A stretch of DNA of 64,000 nt from Nocardia aurantia (GCF_009604425.1 NZ_WEGI01000012.1:310001-374000), one strand, 5' to 3'; numbered from the stretch's first letter, positions 25,622 to 33,448 are shown. Made by a program: numbers and translations. Notes: a model not told the origin generated them from the letters alone.

Positions 25622-26182
25622 TCAGATCCGCCCGTCTCGAAGTGCGGCGGCCGACTCGACGAGACCTGCTCGTTCGAGGGCCTCGAGGATGTCCGCGACT
25701 GTTTCGGGTGGATTGTTCCGAGCGTCGGCGATCTGTTGTACGCACGCCCACACAACGCGACCGTCGAGTTCGATCTGGTCCAGCAGAAAATCATCGGGGC
25801 TCCTGGCCTCGATGTGCCACGGCGCCAGGGATTCCGTCGGGAAATCCCGGAGATTCGACGTGGCGATTACCTGGGCGCGACTCTTGATCGCTGCGGCGAG
25901 GATGTGCCGGTCGTCGGGGTCGGGGAGTTTCAATCCCTCGATCAGCGGTTCGTAGCCCTCGATGATGCAGTCGGGGACTGCGTGGATGATCCTGCTACGC
26001 AACGTTTCCAGCTTCTCGACCGGAATATCGGGGCGCTTGGCGTGCAGGTTGCCGAGTGTCTCGTCCAGGATTCGATGTCTCCACCTCGCCTGTACGAAGC
26101 CGGCCCTCGCCACCCGAATCATGATGTCCCGCACGGTATTTCCGTAGAGGACATTGGCATCGTAGATGACAACGAATGCCAT
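25622..26182 (-). CDS. PIN-domain ribonuclease toxin
   Basis: A 186-residue PIN-domain protein, probably a metal-dependent RNase toxin of a VapC-like type II toxin-antitoxin pair. The acidic residues expected in the active site are visible: Asp8 (IYDANVLYG), Glu41, Asp91 (PDPDDRHILAAAIKS) and Asp113 (ATSNLRDFP). It belongs to the longer PIN_3-like group, about 50 residues larger than classical VapC, with a helical C-terminal tail. Its ATG overlaps the stop of the antitoxin gene (TGATG). The RNA target is unknown. Confidence 0.83.
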   Translation of the reverse strand: MAFVVIYDANVLYGNTVRDIMIRVARAGFVQARWRHRILDETLGNLHAKRPDIPVEKLETLRSRIIHAVPDCIIEGYEPLIEGLKLPDPDDRHILAAAIKSRAQVIATSNLRDFPTESLAPWHIEARSPDDFLLDQIELDGRVVWACVQQIADARNNPPETVADILEALERAGLVESAAALRDGRI

Positions 26183-26640
26183 CAGATACCGAATTCCTGT
26201 CCGAGCCGGGTGATCTCGTCCGCAGCTGTTCGGCTTTTCGCCTCGCTTCTCTGCTGGTACGCCTCGAGATCATCGAACCTGATGCGACGGTGCCTGCCGA
26301 CCGATCTGAACGGGATGTCTCCCGCTTCGAGGAGTCCGACGATGTAGGGTCGCGACACGTTCAGCATGTCGGCAGCCTGTTGAGTGGTCAGTTCGGCATG
26401 TGCCGGGACCACCGACACGCCGCGCCCTTCGGCGGCCTGCACCAGGATGAATGCCAGCAGAGTAACCGCCTCGCGTGGCAGGACCAGAGGATCGTTCCCG
26501 TCGATCTCGTCCAGGACCGAGATCAAGTCCTCGTCCGGATGTGTCATCAGATAGTCCTTGATGCGCCGCACTGCGCGTGCGGCGATCTCGGGATCGATCG
26601 CACCGGGTTCGGCACGCTTGGCTGTCTGTGGTCCGGCCAT
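26182..26640 (-). CDS. Excisionase-type HTH antitoxin
   Basis: A 152-residue protein with a C-terminal MerR/excisionase-like helix-turn-helix: ELTTQQAADMLNVSRPYIVGLLEAGDIPFRSVGRHRRI at about 84-121. The N-terminal 80 residues are acidic and helical. It precedes the PIN gene with a 1-bp overlap, as an antitoxin gene should, and would bind both toxin and its own promoter. An AGGAGA-type site precedes the ATG at 26640, and TATGCT near 26670 on the minus strand is a possible -10 box. The upstream sequence is AT-rich for this genome. Confidence 0.78.
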   Translation of the reverse strand: MAGPQTAKRAEPGAIDPEIAARAVRRIKDYLMTHPDEDLISVLDEIDGNDPLVLPREAVTLLAFILVQAAEGRGVSVVPAHAELTTQQAADMLNVSRPYIVGLLEAGDIPFRSVGRHRRIRFDDLEAYQQRSEAKSRTAADEITRLGQEFGI

Positions 26641-26761
26641 CGCGGTTCTCCTCTCCTATTCGAAGCATACGCAACAATCGAAATAAACGAAAATGCGGGT
26701 GCGAGGGCGCGGTGTCACCGCGGGGGAGGTGAAGCGGACACGCTGCTGCTAGTAGGTTGCA

Positions 26762-28123
26762 ATGGTGGACGTGAATTCCCTGGCAGCGCTGCTGCCGGAT
26801 GGTGTCGTGGTCACCGATCCGGACATTCTCGGTGGGTATCGGCAGGATCGGGCGCAGGATCCGGAGGCGGGGACGCCGGCGGCGCTGGTGCGGCCGGCGA
26901 ATACCGAGCAGGTGGCCACGGTGGTGCGGTGGGCGCACGAGCGCGGGGTGGCGATCGTGCCGCGCGGGGCGGGGACCGGGTTGTCCGGCGGCGCCACCGC
27001 GCAGGACGGCGCGTTGCTGCTGAGCACCGAGCGGATGCGGGACATCTCGGTCGATCCGGTGACGCGGACCGCGGTGGCGCAGCCGGGTCTGCTGAACGCC
27101 GAGGTCAAGGCGGCGGTGGCGGAGCACGGATTGTGGTACCCGCCGGATCCGTCCTCGTTCGAGATCTGTTCCATCGGCGGCAACGCGGCCACCAATGCCG
27201 GGGGCCTGTGCTGCGTGAAGTACGGGGTCACCACCGACTACGTGCTCGGCATGGAGGTGGTGCTCGCCGACGGGACCGTGGTGCGGCTGGGTGGTCCGCG
27301 GTTGAAGGATTCGGCGGGGCTGTCGCTGACCAAACTGTTCGTCGGCAGCGAGGGCACCCTCGGCATCATCACCGAGCTGACGCTGCGGTTGCTGCCCGCG
27401 CAGCCGCCGCAGAGCACGGTGGTGGCGTCGTTCGCCACGCTGGAGGCGGCCTGTGACGCGATCCTCGCGATCACCGGGCGGCTGCGGCCGTCGATGCTGG
27501 AGTTCATGGATTCGGTCGCGATCAACGCGGTCGAGGACCAGTTGCGGATGGGCCTGGACCGCGAGGCCGCCGCCCTGCTGGTCGCGCGCTCCGACGCTCC
27601 CGGTGAACATGCCGGCCTGGAGGTGGCCGAGATCGCGGCGCTGTGCGAGAAGGCCGGGGCCACAGAGGTTTTCGCCACCGACGATCCGGCCGAGGGTGAG
27701 GCGTTCACGGTGGCCCGCCGGGTCGCGATCCCGGCGCTGGAGCGCAAGGGGCCGCTCCTGCTCGAGGATGTGGGGGTGCCGCTGCCGAAACTCGGTGAGC
27801 TGGTGACCGGCATCGCGGGCATCGCCCGCCGCCGCGAGGTGCTGGTGTCGGTGATCGCGCACGCCGGCGACGGCAACACCCATCCGCTGATCGTCTACAA
27901 CCCCGCCGACGCGGACGAGTCGGCGCGCGCCCAGCAAGCCTTCGGTGAGATCATGGATCTGGCCATCGCCCTCGGCGGCACCATCACCGGCGAGCACGGT
28001 GTCGGCCGCCTCAAGAAGGCGTGGCTGCCGAATCAGGTCGGCCCGGACGTGATGGCGCTGACCCGCCTGATCAAGAGCGCCCTCGACCCGCAGGGCATCC
28101 TCAATCCCGGGGCCGTACTGTAA
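26762..28123 (+). CDS. FAD-binding oxidoreductase (GlcD / D-lactate dehydrogenase type)
   Basis: A 453-residue flavoprotein of the vanillyl-alcohol-oxidase/GlcD group that oxidises a 2-hydroxy acid such as glycolate or D-lactate. The N-terminal FAD_binding_4 domain (about 35-210) shows IVPRGAGTGLSGGA, DPSSFEICSIGGNAATNAGG and KLFVGSEGTLGIITE. The C-terminal FAD-oxidase_C domain ends GEHGVGRLKKAWL and LDPQGILNPGAVL. No Fe-S partner gene is adjacent, so it may be a single-protein enzyme. TAGGTT at 26753 lies 6 nt before the GTG codon at 26765, so that codon could be the true leaderless start instead of ATG 26762. Confidence 0.9.
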   Translation: MVDVNSLAALLPDGVVVTDPDILGGYRQDRAQDPEAGTPAALVRPANTEQVATVVRWAHERGVAIVPRGAGTGLSGGATAQDGALLLSTERMRDISVDPVTRTAVAQPGLLNAEVKAAVAEHGLWYPPDPSSFEICSIGGNAATNAGGLCCVKYGVTTDYVLGMEVVLADGTVVRLGGPRLKDSAGLSLTKLFVGSEGTLGIITELTLRLLPAQPPQSTVVASFATLEAACDAILAITGRLRPSMLEFMDSVAINAVEDQLRMGLDREAAALLVARSDAPGEHAGLEVAEIAALCEKAGATEVFATDDPAEGEAFTVARRVAIPALERKGPLLLEDVGVPLPKLGELVTGIAGIARRREVLVSVIAHAGDGNTHPLIVYNPADADESARAQQAFGEIMDLAIALGGTITGEHGVGRLKKAWLPNQVGPDVMALTRLIKSALDPQGILNPGAVL

Positions 28124-28160
28124 CCGGAACAATTGTCGCTACCAAGGAGTTCCGCCGAGC

Positions 28161-28451
28161 ATGACGACCAGGCTCGAACACAACGCCGCGGCCACCAGGT
28201 ACGAAATCCACATCGATGACACGCTGGCCGGCTACGCGGACTACAGCGAGCGCACCGTCGGCGACACCACCGTGCGGGATTTCCAGCACACGCTGACCTT
28301 CCCGGAATTCCGCGGTCGCGGCGTCGCCGCGGAGCTGATCGAATTCGCGTTGCGCGATGCCCGCGACAATGGGTTCGGGATAATACCGACCTGCTGGTAT
28401 GTCGAGAAATTCATCGCGGAACATCGCGAATACGCCGACCTGGTGGCTTAA
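28161..28451 (+). CDS. Small GNAT-fold acetyltransferase (YidJ/YjdJ type)
   Basis: A 96-residue minimal GNAT protein. The acetyl-CoA loop is FPEFRGRGVAAELIEFAL, and the C-terminus IIPTCWYVEKFIAEHREYADLV is typical of the YidJ/COG2388 group, often annotated as N-acetyltransferases of unknown substrate. The ATG at 28161 follows AAGGAG at 11 nt. It ends in TTAA shared with the convergent gene, a 4-bp overlap in which both stops read TAA. Confidence 0.85.
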   Translation: MTTRLEHNAAATRYEIHIDDTLAGYADYSERTVGDTTVRDFQHTLTFPEFRGRGVAAELIEFALRDARDNGFGIIPTCWYVEKFIAEHREYADLVA

Positions 28452-28747
28452 TTCCGCCGCCACAGTCGCTGGTTCACACCACTGCCGAGGGCGTGGGCAA
28501 CCTTACTGCCGTCGAAACCCGGTAACTGCCGCAGCCGGTCGAGGAACTTGCTGTCGGCCGCCGAACGCGGCACGACGCAACCGTTCCCCTTGGTGCCGAT
28601 GAGCACGTAGAACACCACGTCGGTGAACGGGCCGTCCGACGTGCTGATGATTCGAACCTCCGAAAGCTCCTGCCACGCAACCTCTTCGATTCGTCCGTTG
28701 TCGAGGGTGCGCCGGACGAACCTGTCGTTGATCTCGACTCCGGCCAT
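28448..28747 (-). CDS. Small conserved hypothetical protein
   Basis: A 99-residue cytoplasmic protein. The pattern W-x-E-L-S-E-V-R-I-I-S-T-S-D-G-P-F-x-D-V-x-F-Y-V-L and later GCVVP...RLRQLPGFD recalls a widespread uncharacterised bacterial family; I cannot name its function. There is no signal peptide. It is convergent with the GNAT gene (4-bp overlap at TTAA). An AT-rich 98-bp gap (28748-28845) separates it from fadE25. Confidence 0.65.
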   Translation of the reverse strand: MAGVEINDRFVRRTLDNGRIEEVAWQELSEVRIISTSDGPFTDVVFYVLIGTKGNGCVVPRSAADSKFLDRLRQLPGFDGSKVAHALGSGVNQRLWRRN

Positions 28748-28845
28748 GGATCAATAGTGCGCTATGAGCCGCACGTATGCATAGACCCTAATTCGCCCGA
28801 TTGCGAATGAAACGTCAAATGCAAGAACGACTCTGGCAGCGGATA

Positions 28846-30006
28846 TCAGCCCTTGAGCAGCGCCCGGGACATCACCACGCGTTGAATCTGGTTGGTGCCC
28901 TCGTAGATCTGAGTGATCTTGGCGTCGCGCATCATTCGCTCCACCGGGAAATCGGTGGTGTAGCCGGCGCCGCCGAACAACTGCACCGCGTTGGTGGTGA
29001 CCTCCATGGCGACATCGGAGGCGAAGCACTTGGCGGCGGCGGAGATGAAACCGAGGTTCTTCTCGCCCCGCTCGGCGCGGGCCGCGGAGGTGTAGACCAT
29101 GAGCCGCGCGGCCTCGACCTTCATCGCCATGTCGGCGAGCATGAACTGGGTGTTCTGGAAGTCCGCGATGGCCGTGCCGAACTGCTTGCGGTCCTTGGTG
29201 TAGGCGAGCGCGGCGTCCAGGGCGCCCTGGGCGATGCCGACGGCCTGCGCGCCGATGGTCGGGCGGGTGTGATCGAGGGTCTCCAGCGCCGTCTTGAAGC
29301 CGGTGCCCTCCGCGCCGATGATCCGGTCGCCGGGGACGCGGCAGTTCTCGAAGTAGAGCTCCGCGGTCGGCGAGCCCTTGATGCCGAGCTTGTGCTCCAG
29401 CGGGCCCACGACGAAGCCCTCGTCGTCCTTGTGCACCATGAACGCGGAGATGCCGTTGGCGCCCATCTCCGGGTCGGTGACGGCCATGACGGTGTACCAG
29501 GTGGACTGGCCGCCGTTGGTGATCCAGCACTTGGAGCCGTTGATCACCCAGTCGTCGCCGTCACGGCGGGCGCGGGTGCGCATGCTGCCGGCGTCGGAAC
29601 CGGCCTCGCGCTCGGACAGCGCGTAGGAGGCCATCAGGCCGCCGGCGATATCGGGCAGCACCCGCTGCTTGAGCTCCTCGGAACCCTTGAGGATCAGGCC
29701 CATGGTGCCGAGCTTGTTCACCGCCGGGATCAGCGAGGACGAGCCGCAGACCCGGGCCACCTCCTCGATCACGATGCAGGTGGCGACCGAATCGGCGCCC
29801 TGGCCGCCGTACGCCTCCGGGACGTGCACGGCGTTGAAGCCGGCCGCGTTCAGCGCGTTCAGGGCCTCCTGCGGGAATCGCGCCTGTCCGTCGACGTCCT
29901 TGGCGTACGGCGCGATCTCCTTCTCGGAGAGGGCGCGGATGGCCGCGCGCAGCTCGTGGTGGACGTCGTCCAGCTGAAAGAGTCCGAAGTCGGGGTTGCC
30001 CGCCAT
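28846..30006 (-). CDS. fadE25: Acyl-CoA dehydrogenase
   Basis: FAD-dependent acyl-CoA dehydrogenase of 386 residues that makes the trans-2,3-enoyl-CoA in beta-oxidation. Motifs: YALSEREAGSDAGSM, WITNGG (FAD contacts), GIKGSPTAELYFENCRVP, DRKQFGTAIADFQNTQFMLADM and QLFGGAGYTTDFPVERMMRDA. The catalytic Glu is about residue 369 in QIYEGTNQIQR. The ATG at 30006 has AGGAG upstream; a longer frame does not. From its position in the conserved purE-purK-birA-accD5 neighbourhood and its length it matches FadE25 of mycobacteria. A palindromic operator lies in its promoter. Confidence 0.93.
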   Translation of the reverse strand: MAGNPDFGLFQLDDVHHELRAAIRALSEKEIAPYAKDVDGQARFPQEALNALNAAGFNAVHVPEAYGGQGADSVATCIVIEEVARVCGSSSLIPAVNKLGTMGLILKGSEELKQRVLPDIAGGLMASYALSEREAGSDAGSMRTRARRDGDDWVINGSKCWITNGGQSTWYTVMAVTDPEMGANGISAFMVHKDDEGFVVGPLEHKLGIKGSPTAELYFENCRVPGDRIIGAEGTGFKTALETLDHTRPTIGAQAVGIAQGALDAALAYTKDRKQFGTAIADFQNTQFMLADMAMKVEAARLMVYTSAARAERGEKNLGFISAAAKCFASDVAMEVTTNAVQLFGGAGYTTDFPVERMMRDAKITQIYEGTNQIQRVVMSRALLKG

Positions 30007-30062
30007 GAGTTCACTCCTGGTCGTGGGTCGGATCGCGTGACGACGCGAAGCTCCAGCATGTC

Positions 30063-30075
30063 GGCACCGAGTGCC
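30063..30075 (-). promoter_or_regulatory. Palindromic operator copy 1 in the fadE25 promoter
   Basis: GGCAC-CGA-GTGCC, a perfect inverted repeat with a 3-bp spacer, lies just downstream of the TATACT -10 box, where a repressor would block transcription. A second copy is 75 bp further upstream. Confidence 0.6.
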
Positions 30076-30085
30076 ATTCGATTCG

Positions 30086-30091
30086 AGTATA
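30086..30091 (-). promoter_or_regulatory. -10 box TATACT of fadE25
   Basis: A near-consensus TATACT on the minus strand, about 80 bp before the fadE25 ATG, giving a leader that contains operator copy 1. Confidence 0.5.
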
Positions 30092-30137
30092 CGCCGCCAG
30101 GTGGCGACCACATGCGCGGACAACAGTACTGAGCCTG

Positions 30138-30152
30138 TGGCACTGAGTGCCA
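30138..30152 (-). promoter_or_regulatory. Palindromic operator copy 2 upstream of fadE25
   Basis: TGGCAC-TGA-GTGCCA, a perfect 15-bp inverted repeat sharing 12 of 13 core bases with copy 1. Confidence 0.6.
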
Positions 30153-30182
30153 TGAAATGTGTTCAGGAACCTGTGGGTGCCG

Positions 30183-30860
30183 TCACAGGCTATCCAGGTG
30201 ATCCGACAGCAACTCGGCCACTTGTCGCGGCGGCATGTCGCGCGGGAACACCGCCACCACCATCTCGCCGGCCGTGCGATCACCACGCGGGACGGCGGCC
30301 AGGGCCGTCCGCAGATCCGCCGCAGTGGCCTCGCTCTCGCCGCGCACCATCCGGCGCAGCAGATAGTTGTGGGTGGCCGTGACCGCGGCGCTGAACTGCA
30401 CCATCGCCAGATCCGGCGCCTGGGGCAACCGGCCGCGCAGATAGTCGGTGAACAGCCGCTCGTAGCGGAACACCGTCACGATCTCGCGATCCCGCAGCGC
30501 CGGCACCTGCCGCACCACCCGATATCGCTGTGCGGCCAATTCCCTTGTCCGCGTGAACCTCTCGAACACCCCGACCACCGCATCACCGACGGCGGTCCAC
30601 GGATCCGTCTGTGCCGCTTCGAGATCCGCGCGAGCCTGCGCCAATTGTGCTTCGTGGTCGGCGAAGACCACATCCTCCTTGGAACGGAACTGCCGGAAGA
30701 AGGTCCGCCGCGACACGCCCGCCGCCTCCGCGATCTCGTCGACGGAGGTCGCCTCGTAACCCTGCTCCGCGAACAGGCGCAGCGCCTCCCCGGCCACCCG
30801 CAACCGGAACCGGGCGGCCTCCGCGGTCACCTCGGCGCGAACATTGTCGTCAACAGGCAC
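30183..30860 (-). CDS. TetR-family transcriptional regulator
   Basis: A 225-residue TetR protein. The helix-turn-helix is at about 20-65 (AGEALRLFAEQGYEATSVDE, then IAEAAGVSRRTFFRQFRSKEDVV). The C-terminal ligand domain is helical, with RYRVVRQVPALRDREIVTVFRYE. It lies directly upstream of fadE25 on the same strand, with the two GGCAC-N3-GTGCC palindromes in the gap, so it is the best candidate to bind them and repress fadE25 in response to an acyl-CoA or fatty acid (inference). The GTG start is supported by a leaderless -10 box. Confidence 0.9.
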   Translation of the reverse strand: MPVDDNVRAEVTAEAARFRLRVAGEALRLFAEQGYEATSVDEIAEAAGVSRRTFFRQFRSKEDVVFADHEAQLAQARADLEAAQTDPWTAVGDAVVGVFERFTRTRELAAQRYRVVRQVPALRDREIVTVFRYERLFTDYLRGRLPQAPDLAMVQFSAAVTATHNYLLRRMVRGESEATAADLRTALAAVPRGDRTAGEMVVAVFPRDMPPRQVAELLSDHLDSL

Positions 30861-30866
30861 GGGTCA

Positions 30867-30872
30867 ACGGTA
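30867..30872 (-). promoter_or_regulatory. -10 box TACCGT of the TetR gene, leaderless type
   Basis: On the minus strand TACCGT ends 6 nt before the GTG at 30860. Confidence 0.45.
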
Positions 30873-30990
30873 GCGAGTGCCGCCGAACTCGACTGGCGAC
30901 GAGTCGGCAAAAGCGGCACACTCCCTGCACGACGGATTGCCGCGCGCCGGGGGAGTCGGCGCGGGCGGTCGACGAAAGGATGCCTGCGTC

Positions 30991-31284
30991 ATGGGGACGG
31001 AATCGCCCGGAATCCGGGATCTGCTGGTGGGACTGTTCGCCGACGACGAGGTCGATGCCACGGTGCTGGGACACATCCGCGACGGGGAGATCCGGTCCTG
31101 GGTCGAGGCGGTGGACCGTTCCGGTCTGTTCGGCCGCGAGGTGGTGGCGCACTTGCGGCAGCAGTGGACCGAGGATCCGCGGGCGCTGCTCGACGTGCTG
31201 CTCGGAACCGCCGACGACCTCACCCGGCGGCGGTGGCTCGGCGAATGGGGCGGTGGCTCGGCGGGCGAGCGCTTGATTTCGTAG
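30991..31284 (+). CDS. Small acidic hypothetical protein
   Basis: A 97-residue soluble protein starting at ATG 30991 with GAAAGGA about 10 nt upstream. It is acidic and helical (GIRDLLVGLFADDEVDATVL, SGLFGREVVAHLRQQW, DPRALLDVLLGTADDLTRRRW). No family recognised. It ends 26 bp before the Cpn10-like gene, which has its own promoter at 31299. Confidence 0.6.
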   Translation: MGTESPGIRDLLVGLFADDEVDATVLGHIRDGEIRSWVEAVDRSGLFGREVVAHLRQQWTEDPRALLDVLLGTADDLTRRRWLGEWGGGSAGERLIS

Positions 31285-31298
31285 TCGGTACCCCGCGC

Positions 31299-31304
31299 TA
31301 CACT
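31299..31304 (+). promoter_or_regulatory. -10 box TACACT, leaderless type
   Basis: TACACT ends 6 nt before the GTG at 31311. It is the same hexamer used by accD5 and accA3. It decides the start of the Cpn10-like gene. Confidence 0.55.
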
Positions 31305-31310
31305 GCCGCG

Positions 31311-31631
31311 GTGTCCGATTCGAAGCTCGAAATTCAGATGCTGCACGATCGGGTGATGGTCCGCGTATCTCCCGAAGAGGGGGAGCGGCGCAGTAGCGGA
31401 GGCATCCTGATCCCGGCGACCGCGCAGGTCGCGAAGCGTTTGACCTGGGGTGACGTCTGTGGGGTGGGTTCGCACGTGCGTGCGGTGAGCGTAGGGGACC
31501 GGGTGCTGTTCAGCGCCGACGACCAGTTCGAGGTCGAGGTCAAGGGCCAGGCGTATCTGGTGATGCGCGAGCGCGACCTGCACGCCGTCGCCAGCGAACG
31601 GCCGGAACACGGCACCGGTCTCTACCTGTAG
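31311..31631 (+). CDS. Cpn10/GroES-family paralogue
   Basis: A 106-residue protein with the GroES beta-barrel pattern: IQMLHDRVMVRVSPEEGERRSSGGILIPATAQ, with the mobile-loop position occupied by EEGERRSSGGI, then VGDRVLFSADDQFEVEVKGQAYLVMRERDLHAV. The true groES of mycobacteria lies elsewhere next to groEL1, so this is probably a paralogue with a different partner or role; no groEL is nearby. A GTG start at 31311 is set by the leaderless -10 box. A large hairpin follows. Confidence 0.82.
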   Translation: MSDSKLEIQMLHDRVMVRVSPEEGERRSSGGILIPATAQVAKRLTWGDVCGVGSHVRAVSVGDRVLFSADDQFEVEVKGQAYLVMRERDLHAVASERPEHGTGLYL

Positions 31632-31676
31632 GGGCCTTCGCCGCAGGCCGTCCGGCTCTGCACTGCCGCGCGAGCG

Positions 31677-31736
31677 CCCGGCATCGGCCGGAACGCTCGG
31701 AGCACCCGGGTGCTCGGGGTTCCGGCCGACGCCGGG
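31677..31736. terminator. Large hairpin between Cpn10-like and MFS genes
   Basis: A 60-bp near-perfect palindrome: CCCGGCATCGGCCGGAAC pairs with GTTCCGGCCGACGCCGGG (one G-T type mismatch), and the centre AGCACCCGGGTGCT is itself perfect. It separates two convergent genes and can end both transcripts. Confidence 0.75.
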
Positions 31737-31749
31737 AGCTCACGCGGGA

Positions 31750-33219
31750 TCAGTCGCGATCGGCCGCCGGACGCGGTAGCGCCAGCGCGGCCACCAGCAC
31801 GATCGCCAGGACGAGGGCCCCGCCGAGTGCGGAGGTCTCCATCGCGGTGACGTAGTGCCCGCCGTGCTGTCCGGTGCCCAGGGCGGCGAAGAAGATCACC
31901 CCCAGCACGGTGGCGCCGATCGCGTTGCCGAACTGCTGGGCGGTGGTCAGCACCCCGGCGGCCATGCCGGCCTGCCGCGCGGGGATGCCCGAGGAGAGCA
32001 CCGCGCCCACGACCGAGGGAATGGTGAGCCCGTTGCCGGTGCCGACGATCATCATGCCGGGGATCAGCGCGAGGGTGCCGAGATGCGGTTCGCCGAAATG
32101 CAGCACCGCCAGGGTGATCGCCAGTCCGGTGAGGCTGGTGCAGGTGCCCAGCACCATCACCCGGGTGCCGATCCGGGCCGCCACCCGTGGTGCGAGGAAG
32201 AACGAACCGCTAGCGAAGCACACACCCAGCGGCGCGAACGCCAATCCCGCTTGCAGCGGCGACAATCCGAGCCCGTTCTGCAGGAACAGGGTGAGGCACA
32301 ACATGAATCCGGCGAAGAAGGTCAGATAGCCGCCCGCGATCAGCAGTCCCAGGCCGAATCCGCGGGCGCGAACCATCGCGATGTCCAGTACCGGTTCGCC
32401 GCCGCGGGTGGTGAGCCGCCGCTCGTAACCCACGGTGAGCGCCATGACCGGCACCGCGGCGACCATCGACAGCCAGGTCCACAGCGGCCAGCCCTCCGGC
32501 CGGCCCAGCGTGATCGGCACCAGCAGCAGCGCCAGTGCCGCCGAGAAGCCCAGTGCGCCAACCGGATCCAGCTTGGGTCGCTGGATCCGCTCATGCGCGG
32601 GCAGCCAGCGGGCGGCCAGCGCCGCGGCGGCCAGGCCGATCGGCACATTGATGTAGAAGATGCTGCGCCAGCCCCAGCCGAACAGGTCGAGGTTCAACAG
32701 GATTCCGCCGAGCACCTGCCCCGACACCGCGCCGATGCCGATGGTGGCCCCGAAAGCGGCCATGGCCCGCGGCCTTTCGCGGACCGGGAACAGGGTGTTG
32801 ATCAGTGCCAGCATCTGCGGCACCATCAGCGCGGCGGTGCCGCCCTGCAGGATGCGGAAGGCGACCAGCGCCCAGGCGTTCGGCGCGAGCCCGCACAGCA
32901 GCGAGGCGGCGGTGAAGGCCAGCATGCCGAGGACGAACAACCGCCGGTGACCGTGCAGGTCGCCGAGCCGGCCGCCGGTGATCAGCCCGGACGCGTAGGC
33001 GAAACCGTATCCGCCGACGATCAGTTCCAGCGCGGATTCGCCCGCGTGCAGGTCGTGTTGCAGGGAGGAGGCGGCGACGTTGACCACGAACCAGTCGAAC
33101 ATCGCCATGAACATGGCGCTGAGTACCACGGGCAGCACCTGGTGGCGGGCGGGAAAGCCGTCGTCGGCCGGGGCTCTGACGGGAATGATTGGTACGGAAC
33201 GGGTTTCGATGACTGACAC
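31750..33219 (-). CDS. MFS drug-efflux transporter (DHA2, EmrB/QacA type)
   Basis: A 489-residue inner-membrane transporter with about 14 hydrophobic helices. Family motifs are MFMAMFDWFVVNVAASSLQ in the first helix, GGRLGDLHGHRRLFVLGM (motif A), AFRILQGGTAALMVPQMLALI, and GATIGIGAVSGQVLGGILL (motif C region). The GTG at 33219 has GGGAGC at good spacing; the longer frame adds an unlikely basic leader. It is divergent from a TetR gene with paired repeats between, the usual layout for a repressor-controlled exporter. The substrate is unknown. Confidence 0.9.
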   Translation of the reverse strand: MSVIETRSVPIIPVRAPADDGFPARHQVLPVVLSAMFMAMFDWFVVNVAASSLQHDLHAGESALELIVGGYGFAYASGLITGGRLGDLHGHRRLFVLGMLAFTAASLLCGLAPNAWALVAFRILQGGTAALMVPQMLALINTLFPVRERPRAMAAFGATIGIGAVSGQVLGGILLNLDLFGWGWRSIFYINVPIGLAAAALAARWLPAHERIQRPKLDPVGALGFSAALALLLVPITLGRPEGWPLWTWLSMVAAVPVMALTVGYERRLTTRGGEPVLDIAMVRARGFGLGLLIAGGYLTFFAGFMLCLTLFLQNGLGLSPLQAGLAFAPLGVCFASGSFFLAPRVAARIGTRVMVLGTCTSLTGLAITLAVLHFGEPHLGTLALIPGMMIVGTGNGLTIPSVVGAVLSSGIPARQAGMAAGVLTTAQQFGNAIGATVLGVIFFAALGTGQHGGHYVTAMETSALGGALVLAIVLVAALALPRPAADRD

Positions 33220-33377
33220 GTCTTGCTCCCGAACGTGGATGCTGGGCGGGACGGCGCCACACTGCGCCGGGTGGAGACGGGTACGCGTCGACCGGGTCGA
33301 CAACCATCCTGCCGCCGCGGGTCGTTGCGCTCCGGCGGGTTCCGGTCGTCGCGTTGGCCGCTCCGAGGTCTGTAACT

Positions 33378-33433
33378 AACCGGTTGGTTGCAACTATTCC
33401 CCAGTCGCGGAATTCGTGTCAACTGATTGGTTG
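33378..33433. promoter_or_regulatory. Two AACYGRTTGGTTG repeats between MFS and TetR genes
   Basis: AACCGGTTGGTTG (33378-33390) and AACTGATTGGTTG (33421-33433) are 43 bp apart (about four turns). The second abuts the TetR -10 box; the first contains the palindrome AACCGGTT. Candidate binding sites of the TetR protein. Confidence 0.5.
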
Positions 33434-33435
33434 TT

Positions 33436-33441
33436 TACGAT
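33436..33441 (+). promoter_or_regulatory. -10 box TACGAT of the TetR gene, leaderless type
   Basis: TACGAT ends 7 nt before the ATG at 33449, which decides that start over the upstream in-frame codon at 33416. Confidence 0.5.
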
Positions 33442-33448
33442 CGATGCC

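Noticed and set aside
31299-31304. CIRCE-type heat-shock element for the Cpn10-like gene
   Set aside because: No TTAGCACTC-N9-GAGTGCTAA is present near it; the GGCAC-N3-GTGCC palindromes at fadE25 are not CIRCE either.
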